A stretch of 30,672 bases of DNA from DATARH01 sp050246595 (GTDB taxonomy: Bacteria > Pseudomonadota > Alphaproteobacteria > ATCC43930 > CGMCC-115725). The notes under the pieces are model-generated. The model did not search any database and had not been told where the DNA came from. It saw only the letters and a program-made list of their open reading frames with translations. Below are positions 24,898-30,672 of the stretch, piece after piece; position 1 is the first letter of the stretch, and each line of letters starts with the position of its first letter. The position numbers and the translations under genes were made by a program. The stretch spans positions 1 through 30,672 of the forward strand of contig JBFWVT010000058.1 of NCBI GenBank assembly GCA_050246595.1, written 5' to 3'.

Positions 24898-25464
24898 TCA
24901 ATCCTTGGCCCGTTCGACGTAGCTGCCGTCGGCGGTGCTGACGACGATGCGGGTGCCGGCCTCGATATGCGGCGGGATCATCACGCGGCGGCCGTTTTCG
25001 AGCTTGCCCGGCTTGTACGAGGAGGACGCGGTCTGGCCGCGCACGACCGGGTCGGCCTCGACAAGCTCCATCACAACCGAGGACGGCATCTCGAGCGAGA
25101 GCGGGGTTCCCTCGTAGGTCATCACCTTGCAGACCATGCCGTCCTGCAGAAAATCGGCCGGATCGCCGATCAGGTCGCGCGGCACGTTGATCTGCTCGAA
25201 GGTCTCATTGTCCATAAAAGTCGCCTGGTCGCCCTCCATGTACAGAAACTGCATTTCCTTCTCATCGAGCCGGACCCGCTCGACGGCTTCCTGCGTGCGG
25301 AACCGCTCGGTGGCTTTGTTGCCGCTGCGCAGATCGCGTATCTCGATCTGGGTGAACGCGCCGCCCTTGCCGGGCTGCACGATCTCGCGCTTGAGGACGA
25401 GCCAGAGCTTGTTCTGATGCTCCAGGACATTGCCCGGCTTCAAATCGATCGCGTTGATTTTCAT
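24898..25464 (-). CDS. efp: Translation elongation factor P (188 aa)
   Basis: EF-P rescues ribosomes stalled at consecutive prolines. All three OB-type domains are represented: an N-terminal KOW-like domain with the loop PGKGGAF, in which K33 is the modification site equivalent to E. coli Lys34, then the middle domain with EKEMQFLYMEGDQATFMDNET, and a C-terminal domain with TYEGTPLSLEMPSSVVMELVE. The start ATG 25464 fits the conserved MKINAIDLKPGNVLE. Divergently, 115 bases away, lies epmA, encoding the enzyme that attaches beta-lysine to this lysine. Confidence 0.97.
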   Translation of the reverse strand: MKINAIDLKPGNVLEHQNKLWLVLKREIVQPGKGGAFTQIEIRDLRSGNKATERFRTQEAVERVRLDEKEMQFLYMEGDQATFMDNETFEQINVPRDLIGDPADFLQDGMVCKVMTYEGTPLSLEMPSSVVMELVEADPVVRGQTASSSYKPGKLENGRRVMIPPHIEAGTRIVVSTADGSYVERAKD

Positions 25465-25579
25465 GTCGCTGGGTCTCACGAAGAAGTAGGGGAGATGGGA
25501 ATGAGACCGGCTTCCTACCAGCCTGGGAACACCGGGCAAAGCGGATTGCGCCATCGGAATATGCGATAGGGAGCGGCCG

Positions 25580-26632
25580 ATGACAGCGCCCTGGTGGCGT
25601 CCCGACCGCCTTGCCGCGCGTCGCGTCAAGCTGGCGGCGCGGGGTCGCATTCTGCGGGCCGTGCGCAATTTTTTCGAGGCTGCCGGCTATATCGAGGTCG
25701 AGACCCCCTCCTTGCAGCTAAGCCCGGGGCTGGAACCGCATCTGCAAGCCTTTGCGACCGTTCTGCACGACCCACGCGACGGCGCCGCGCGGCCGCGCTA
25801 TCTGCACACCTCGCCCGAATTCGCGATGAAGAAGCTGCTGGTCGGCGGCATGGCCAGTGGCATAAACCGCATCTGGCAGATCGCTCGCGTCTACCGCGAC
25901 GGCGAGCGCGGCGCAACGCACCACCCCGAATTCTCGATGCTGGAATGGTATCGGGCCGGGGCATCGTATCGCGATCTGATGGACGAATGCGAGATTCTGC
26001 TGCGCGCCGCCCAGAACGCTGCCGGCGCGGACGCGCTGCGCTGGCGCGGCACTCGGGCCGATGCCCGCCTGCCGTTTCAGCGTCTCACCGTCGCCGATTC
26101 ATTCGCCAGGTATACCGGCATCGATCTGCTGGCGACCGCGCCCGATCCGCCGGCTCCCGATGCCGTGCTGCTCGCCATCGAAGCCGCGCGGGTCGGCATT
26201 GCCCCGCATCCCGGCGACGATTGGGAAACGCTGTTCTTCCGCATATTTCTGGAGCGCATCGAACCGCATCTCGGGATCGGCGCGCCGACGATCCTCTACG
26301 ATTATCCGATTTCGATGGCCGCCCTGTCGCGCCGCAAACCCGACGACCCCCGGCTCGCAGAACGGTTCGAGCTGTATGTCTGCGGCCTCGAACTCGCCAA
26401 CGCCTTCGGCGAATTGACCGACCCGGCCGAGCAGCGGCGGCGTTTCACGGCGGATCAGGCCAGAAAACAGGCGCTCTACGGAGAAACCTATCCGATCGAC
26501 GAGGATTTTCTGGCGGCGCTCGATTACGGTCTGCCGGACTGCGCCGGGATTGCGCTCGGCTTCGACCGGCTCGTCATGCTCGCGACCGGGGCGGAACACA
26601 TCGAGGAGGTTCTGTGGGCGCCGGTGACGTGA
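25580..26632 (+). CDS. epmA: EF-P lysine lysyltransferase EpmA (GenX/PoxA, 350 aa)
   Basis: A truncated class II lysyl-tRNA synthetase paralogue that activates (R)-beta-lysine with ATP and ligates it to EF-P Lys34. Class II motifs are visible: motif 1 around VETPSLQLSPGLEPHL, motif 2 in HTSPEFAMKKLL and RDGERGATHHPEFSMLEWYR, CGLELANAFGELTD, and motif 3 GIALGFDRLVML. There is no tRNA anticodon-binding N-terminal domain, which separates it from LysRS. The ATG has AGGGAG six bases upstream. It is divergent from efp and convergent on emrB. The beta-lysine-forming aminomutase EpmB is not in this window. Confidence 0.95.
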   Translation: MTAPWWRPDRLAARRVKLAARGRILRAVRNFFEAAGYIEVETPSLQLSPGLEPHLQAFATVLHDPRDGAARPRYLHTSPEFAMKKLLVGGMASGINRIWQIARVYRDGERGATHHPEFSMLEWYRAGASYRDLMDECEILLRAAQNAAGADALRWRGTRADARLPFQRLTVADSFARYTGIDLLATAPDPPAPDAVLLAIEAARVGIAPHPGDDWETLFFRIFLERIEPHLGIGAPTILYDYPISMAALSRRKPDDPRLAERFELYVCGLELANAFGELTDPAEQRRRFTADQARKQALYGETYPIDEDFLAALDYGLPDCAGIALGFDRLVMLATGAEHIEEVLWAPVT

Positions 26633-26650
26633 TCGGCGGCGGAGAGGCGG

Positions 26651-28171
26651 CTAAACGCCGGCAGCCCGGCGCCGGCGCACGAGAAGGACGAGCAGCACCG
26701 CAGCGCCCGACGCCGCGGTGTACAGCGCGAACGCGTCGAGATAGCCGATCAGCGCTGCCTGTCGGCCCAGCTCCTTCGACAGTCGGGCCAGTCCGGGGAC
26801 CGAATCGATGCTCCATCCACCCATCACCCAGGGCAGGTTGAGGCGCTCGTTGAACGGCGAAATCTGCTCGGTCATGCGGCTGTAGTTCCGCGCCGTCACC
26901 CGCACGATATCGGCGACGCACAGCGAGATGAAAAAGCTCGACCCGATATTGCGCAGCAGATGAAACACCGCCATCGCCTCGGCCCAGTAGCGATTGTCGA
27001 GCGTCGCAAAGCTGGCGATCGTCAGCGGCACCCAGATGACCCCGATCGCCATGCCCTGCAGCATGCTGTTGGCCATCAGGATCTCCATCGTGACGTTGAG
27101 ATCGATGCTCATCAGCCACAGCCCGGAGATCACCTGCAGCCCGAACCCGATCCCCATCCCGATCCGCGGATCGAGCCTGCCGAGAAACATCGCCGCAAAA
27201 AACCCGAGCGTCGCGCCGGCGCCGCGCGCCGCCAGCACTTCGCCGATCAGGCTGTCGGGAAACCCGGCATGCTGCTGCAACAGCGGCGGCAGCAGCACCA
27301 TCGGCGTGACGTTCAGCATCCCGAATACGCCGACCAGCAGCAGCCCCAGCGCGTAGTTCCGGTCGAGCACCAGCCGCGGGTTTAGAAACGGGCGTTCCGC
27401 CGTCACGCTGTGCGCTACAAAAATGTAGAAGGCAAGACCGGCGCCAAGCGTCGCGAGCCAGATTTCCTGCGATTCGTACCAGTCGAGCCGCTGACCGCGC
27501 GACAGCACCAGTTGCACGCAGGAAATCGCTGCCGCGAGGCTGAGAAACCCGATCCAATCGAGCCGCACCGGGCGGCGCGGCGGGTCGCGCAGCATGCTCA
27601 GTTGCAGCCCGACGCAGGAGAGCACCCCGACCGGAACAAGACCGTAAAAGGCCCAGCGCCAGCTGTACAGCTCGGATATGTAGCCGCCGAGCGCCGGCCC
27701 GATCACCGGCCCGATGACGACCGTCATGCCGTAGACCGAGGTGATCATGCGATGCTGACGGCGCGGGAAACTGTCGAACAGGACGGTCTGCGACAGCGGC
27801 GTCACCGGCGCTCCGGCGGCGCCCTGAACCATCCGCCAGATCACAAGGCTTTCCAGCGATTCGGCGGCGCCGCACAGATACGTCGCCAGCGAGAACAGCG
27901 CCATTGCGCCGACCATGACGTTGCGCCGCCCGAAGCTGGCGACCAGCCATCCGGTCATCGGCGTCGCGACCGCCGTCGCCAGGATGTTGAACGTCATCGT
28001 CCAGGCGATCTCGTCCGGCGTCGCCGCCATCGCCCCCTGCATCTGCGGCAGCAGCGCCGATGCGATAAGCAGGGTCGTCGAGTACAGTGTCGAGGCGATG
28101 ACGACCGAGATCATGATCATGATCCGGCGCGGTACGGTTACCGGATCGACCGGCTGGTCGTCTGATGCCAT
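26651..28171 (-). CDS. emrB: DHA2-family MFS multidrug exporter, EmrB-like (506 aa)
   Basis: Proton-driven inner-membrane efflux permease with about 14 hydrophobic helices. Landmarks include PQMQGAMAATPDEIAW in the first loop, GWLVASFGRRNVMV (motif A region), WRMVQGAAGAPVTPLSQ and PVIGPALGGYI (motif C), as in EmrB/QacA-type pumps. It works with an EmrA-type adaptor and an outer-membrane channel. I choose ATG 28171 (MASDDQPVDP); TTG 28219 would add 16 residues encoded by repeated CTTGAGT units and would place the start next to the operator. It is divergent from marR-emrA, which supplies the adaptor. Confidence 0.92.
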   Translation of the reverse strand: MASDDQPVDPVTVPRRIMIMISVVIASTLYSTTLLIASALLPQMQGAMAATPDEIAWTMTFNILATAVATPMTGWLVASFGRRNVMVGAMALFSLATYLCGAAESLESLVIWRMVQGAAGAPVTPLSQTVLFDSFPRRQHRMITSVYGMTVVIGPVIGPALGGYISELYSWRWAFYGLVPVGVLSCVGLQLSMLRDPPRRPVRLDWIGFLSLAAAISCVQLVLSRGQRLDWYESQEIWLATLGAGLAFYIFVAHSVTAERPFLNPRLVLDRNYALGLLLVGVFGMLNVTPMVLLPPLLQQHAGFPDSLIGEVLAARGAGATLGFFAAMFLGRLDPRIGMGIGFGLQVISGLWLMSIDLNVTMEILMANSMLQGMAIGVIWVPLTIASFATLDNRYWAEAMAVFHLLRNIGSSFFISLCVADIVRVTARNYSRMTEQISPFNERLNLPWVMGGWSIDSVPGLARLSKELGRQAALIGYLDAFALYTAASGAAVLLVLLVRRRRAAGV

Positions 28172-28173
28172 TG

Positions 28174-28205
28174 CTTGAGTCGGGGCTTGAGTCGCAGGCT
28201 TGAGT
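28174..28205. repeat. Three CTTGAGT repeats between emrB and marR
   Basis: CTTGAGT occurs at 28174-28180, 28186-28192 and 28199-28205, spaced 12 and 13 bases, close to one helical turn. They may be regulatory or simply encode the Thr-Gln-Ala repeats of an extended EmrB N-terminus. Confidence 0.4.
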
Positions 28206-28219
28206 TCGGTGTCCAGCAA

Positions 28220-28239
28220 ATGGTATGCTAGGCAACCAT
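28220..28239. promoter_or_regulatory. Candidate MarR operator in divergent promoter region
   Basis: ATGGTATGCTAGGCAACCAT has dyad symmetry: ATGGT and ACCAT flank a central CTAG with three-base spacers. Its size and position between emrB and marR fit a MarR dimer site controlling both directions. Confidence 0.5.
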
Positions 28240-28269
28240 ATCCTACGCAACTGACTGTTGGAAAGCCCC

Positions 28270-28764
28270 GTGCCGCCCGAAGACGAGCGCCAGATCGGGT
28301 TTCTGATCTCCGATGTCGCGCGGCTGATGCGCACTGCGTTCGACCGGCGGGTCCGCGCGCTCGGTCTGACCCGCTCGCAATGGCTGGTCATCAACCGTCT
28401 GCACCGCCGGCCCGGCGCGACACAGTCCGAGCTGGCCGAAATGCTCGAAGTCGAGAAGGCCACCGCCGGCCGCATGGTCGATCGCATGGAGAAAAAGGGC
28501 TGGGTCGTGCGGCGGGCCGATGCCGGCGACCGGCGGGTCAACCGGCTGCATCTGACCCAAGAGGCGTTGCTGATCCAGGTCAAGCTGGCGCAGATCGCCG
28601 ACCGTACCGTAGACGACTCGCTGGCATTGCTGTCGCCGCGCGAGCGCGACCAGTTCTCGGAGTGGATGCAGCGCGTCAAAACGCAGCTGCAGACGATGCT
28701 CGACCCCGATTCGGCCGCACCGGCCGAGCGCCCCAAGGCGTTGACCGGAGAGCTGGTCCCGTGA
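28270..28764 (+). CDS. MarR-family transcriptional regulator (164 aa)
   Basis: Winged-helix repressor that typically senses phenolic or other drug-like ligands. Visible landmarks are GLTRSQWLVINRLHRRPGATQSELAEML, the recognition helix EKATAGRMVDRMEKKGWVVRRADAGDRRVNRLHLT, and the dimerising C-terminal helix. No ATG is available; GTG 28270 with GGAAAG five bases upstream is preferred, TTG 28258 is an alternative. Its stop overlaps the emrA-like gene start (GTGA), so regulator and adaptor are co-translated. It probably represses itself, emrA and the divergent emrB through the palindrome at 28220-28239 (inference). Confidence 0.9.
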   Translation: MPPEDERQIGFLISDVARLMRTAFDRRVRALGLTRSQWLVINRLHRRPGATQSELAEMLEVEKATAGRMVDRMEKKGWVVRRADAGDRRVNRLHLTQEALLIQVKLAQIADRTVDDSLALLSPRERDQFSEWMQRVKTQLQTMLDPDSAAPAERPKALTGELVP

Positions 28765-29882
28765 TCCGCCCGCACCCGAAAATCGTGCGTCTGGCGCTGC
28801 TCGTGCTGGTGCCGATCGTGGTGGTGCTGATCGGCGGGGCGATATGGCTGCACGGCGGCCGCACGGTCGGGACCGAGGACGCCTATGTCAAAACTGACAT
28901 GGCGCAGATCGCCGCGGAAGTGTCGGGCCGCATTGTCGAGGTTCTGGTGCGCGATCATCAGACCGTCGCGGCCGGTACGCCGCTCGTCAAGCTCGATCCG
29001 GAGCCGTTCCGGCTGGCGCTGGAAAGGGCGGAGGCCGAACTGGACAAGGCGCGCACCGAGGTCGAGACCGCGCGCGCGCAGTGGCGCGAGACCGAGAACG
29101 AGCTGCGCGAAGCCGAAAACCGGGCCGAGTATCTGATGCGCGAAGCGGCGCGGCAGCGCACGCTCGCCGCCCACGGCACCGCCGCGATTACCAAGCTCGA
29201 CGAGGCGCAGAACGCGGCCATTGTTGCGCGCGACCGGGTGGCGATCGTCAGGAGCCGGCTGGCGCGCATGCTGGCCGCGCTCGGCGGCGACCCGGAGATG
29301 CCGACCGACGAACACCCGCTGGTGCGCGAAAAAAAGGCCGAGCGCGACCGCGCCCAACTCGATCTTGAGCGGACGACGATCAAGGCGCCGATCGGCGGCA
29401 CCGCGGTCAATGTGAAATTGCAGCCGGGCGAGCAGGTCAGGACGGCAATCCCGCTTTTCGTGCTGGTATCGAAAACCCGACCCTGGGTCGAGGCCAACAT
29501 GAAGGAGACCGATCTGACCCATGTAAAGCCGGGGCAGAAAGTCTCGGTCGTGCTCGACATTTATCCGAGCGTCACCTGGGAGGCCGAGGTCGAAAGCATC
29601 AGTCCGGCGACCGGCGCCGAATTCGCGATCCTGCCGCCGCAAAACGCGTCCGGCAACTGGGTCAAGGTCGTGCAGCGCCTGCCGGTGCGGGTCCGGCTGC
29701 TGCCGCACCAGGGCGAGCCGCCGCTGCGCGCCGGGATGACCGCGACCGTGACGATCGACATCAACCGCCAGCGCAGCCTCGCCGGGCTGTTCGGCGGCAG
29801 CGCCAGCGCCGCCCGGCCGAGTGATTCCCCGGCAACAGCCGGCCGGCGGCAATGCGACCGAGGTCGGGAATGCTTTCCATAG
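28761..29882 (+). CDS. emrA: HlyD-family efflux adaptor, EmrA-like (373 aa)
   Basis: Periplasmic adaptor that links the EmrB pump to an outer-membrane channel. One membrane helix (IVRLALLVLVPIVVVLIGGA, about 8-28) precedes TEDAYVKTDMAQIAAEVSGRIVEVLV (lipoyl/biotinyl half), a coiled-coil hairpin (about 80-190), the second lipoyl half (TTIKAPIGGTAVNVKLQPGEQV) and a beta-barrel domain ending GMTATVTIDINRQRS. The C-terminal 30 residues are not family-like. The GTG start overlaps the MarR stop. No outer-membrane TolC-type gene follows; instead an insertion sequence lies about 150 bases downstream. Confidence 0.92.
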   Translation: MIRPHPKIVRLALLVLVPIVVVLIGGAIWLHGGRTVGTEDAYVKTDMAQIAAEVSGRIVEVLVRDHQTVAAGTPLVKLDPEPFRLALERAEAELDKARTEVETARAQWRETENELREAENRAEYLMREAARQRTLAAHGTAAITKLDEAQNAAIVARDRVAIVRSRLARMLAALGGDPEMPTDEHPLVREKKAERDRAQLDLERTTIKAPIGGTAVNVKLQPGEQVRTAIPLFVLVSKTRPWVEANMKETDLTHVKPGQKVSVVLDIYPSVTWEAEVESISPATGAEFAILPPQNASGNWVKVVQRLPVRVRLLPHQGEPPLRAGMTATVTIDINRQRSLAGLFGGSASAARPSDSPATAGRRQCDRGRECFP

Positions 29883-29890
29883 ACCCGCGC

Positions 29891-29906
29891 AATCGCTTTT
29901 GCGATT
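29891..29906 (+). terminator. Short hairpin after emrA
   Basis: AATCGC, loop TTTT, GCGATT: a perfect six-base stem nine bases after the emrA stop. It lacks a following T tract, so terminator function is uncertain. Confidence 0.3.
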
Positions 29907-30033
29907 CAGAAACGGAAGGGCGGCAATGGGTCTGCTTGGCCTGATGACAGGGCTGAGCGAATAATTCTTCTGCGCCGGCTGAATGAAAGACCTCGAATAC
30001 TACTCATGGCAGGCGGAACCGGGCCAAGCATTA

Positions 30034-30672
30034 GAGCGTGATCGCATCAGGTTGAAGCGTAGCCGGCATTGGCGAGGTAGTTTGCGCATTCCTGTGCGGT
30101 GAAATGATCGAGCAATGAGCCGATCTGGCGCCACGTGTCCTCGGTGGTGCGCGGATCGGCTTTGCGCAGCAGAGTCTTGAGCTTGGAGAAGACCTGCTCG
30201 ATCGGGTTGAGATCGGGCGAATAGCGGGGCAGGAAGAACAACTTGGCGCCGGCGGCGCGGATCAGGCGGCGGACAGCTTGTCCCTTATGGCTGCCGAGAT
30301 TGTCCATGATCACGACATCGCCGCGGTTCAGGGTGGGTGCAAGGAACTGCTCGACGTAAGCGCGAAAGCTGGCGCCGTTGATCGGGCCGTCGATGACGCA
30401 GGGCGCCGTGATCCGGTCGCAGCGCAAGGCCGCCAGAAAGGTCAGGGTGCGCCAGCGCCCCTGCGGCACCTTGGCAATGAGGCGGGTGCCGCGGGCGCAT
30501 CGTCCGTGGCGCCGGGTCATGTTGGTCTTGGCCCAGGTTTCGTCGATGAAGACCAGCCGCTTGGCGTCGAGCCGGCCCTGGTATCTCTTCCATCGCTCGC
30601 GCCGGCGGGCAATGTCGGGGCGATCCTGTTCGCTGGCGTGCAGGCTCTTTTTTTGAACGTAATGCCTTCGCG
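30034..30672 (-). mobile_element. IS630-family insertion sequence, partial at window end
   Basis: The downstream end lies near the TA at 30032-30033, followed by GAGCGTGATCGC, consistent with IS630 insertion at TA dinucleotides. The transposase is on the minus strand and runs off the right edge, so the other inverted repeat and TA copy cannot be seen. Confidence 0.75.
30047..30672 (-). CDS. IS630-family transposase, DDE domain part (5' end beyond window)
   Basis: The visible part carries the catalytic DDE triad: LVFIDETWAKTN, VVIMDNLGSHKG and LPRYSPDLNPIEQVFSKLK. The frame is open to the right edge. Around 30648-30654 the coding strand has A7; upstream of it a different frame reads REGITFKK, and downstream this frame reads KKSLHASEQDRPDIA. 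Together they give the family-typical FKKKSLHASEQ, so translation probably joins an HTH-bearing orfA to this orfB by a -1 slip at A7. ATG 30520 lies inside the catalytic region and is not a sensible start. Activity cannot be judged without the missing half. Confidence 0.82.
   Translation of the reverse strand, partial: RRHYVQKKSLHASEQDRPDIARRRERWKRYQGRLDAKRLVFIDETWAKTNMTRRHGRCARGTRLIAKVPQGRWRTLTFLAALRCDRITAPCVIDGPINGASFRAYVEQFLAPTLNRGDVVIMDNLGSHKGQAVRRLIRAAGAKLFFLPRYSPDLNPIEQVFSKLKTLLRKADPRTTEDTWRQIGSLLDHFTAQECANYLANAGYAST

Noticed and set aside
26574..29852. A very long open frame antisense to marR, emrA and part of emrB
   Set aside because: It is the low-complexity Arg/Ala-rich shadow typical of GC-rich genes; the sense-strand genes show clear family motifs. 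The same holds for long frames opposite the permease at 5335-7104.
29926..29964. A 12-residue peptide frame (MGLLGLMTGLSE) preceded by GGAAGG
   Set aside because: Too short and without context or conservation to judge; it could be chance, although the ribosome-binding site is respectable.

Overview
The window is GC-rich chromosomal DNA of a Gram-negative bacterium, most likely an alphaproteobacterium, perhaps Rhodospirillales or a near relative. The evidence is the gene pairings (thrB-rnhA; fdxA followed by carD; efp divergent from epmA), frequent GTG/TTG starts, tight ATGA-type overlaps and palindromic intergenic repeats. The species assignment is inference; the protein families are read directly from motifs.

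Layout. 1-575: no gene, but two tandem MITE-like elements of identical length (186 bp) with 19-bp terminal inverted repeats, each flanked by GCCATGCG; one carries a 46-bp perfect palindrome. 576-2357: acyl-CoA dehydrogenase. 2659-4074: DUF1326/DUF2182 pair. 4078-7104 (minus): Fic/Doc-fold protein with a substituted catalytic His, a zinc-ribbon potassium channel, and an SLC13-type permease with RCK_C domains. 7356-9847 (plus): single-domain response regulator, DUF533/TerB-like protein, homoserine kinase, RNase HI. 9901-14597 (minus): AAC(3)-I-like acetyltransferase, gamma-glutamyltransferase, a Ser/Thr/Gly repeat protein whose signal peptide lies in another frame across a T7 tract, and two-subunit aconitase X with a palindromic repeat translated in frame. 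14899-15947 (plus): 7Fe ferredoxin and CarD. 16038-20969 (minus): two short-chain dehydrogenases and an ATPase plus two permeases of a carbohydrate ABC importer without a binding protein. 21159-23677 (minus): MotA/ExbB-like and OmpA/MotB-like stator pair with a very long coiled coil. 24039-26632: inositol monophosphatase, EF-P and, divergently, its lysylation enzyme EpmA. 26651-29882: MarR-controlled EmrAB-type efflux, with emrB divergent from marR-emrA across a palindromic operator. 30034-30672: one end of an IS630-family element with an A7 slippery site.

Most genes are housekeeping or metabolic. I see no CRISPR array, tRNA, rRNA, prophage or complete known defence system. The most unusual signals are the tandem mini-elements, the same 46-bp palindrome family inside the aconitase X coding region, the out-of-frame signal peptide, the His-less Doc homologue and the long coiled-coil stator.
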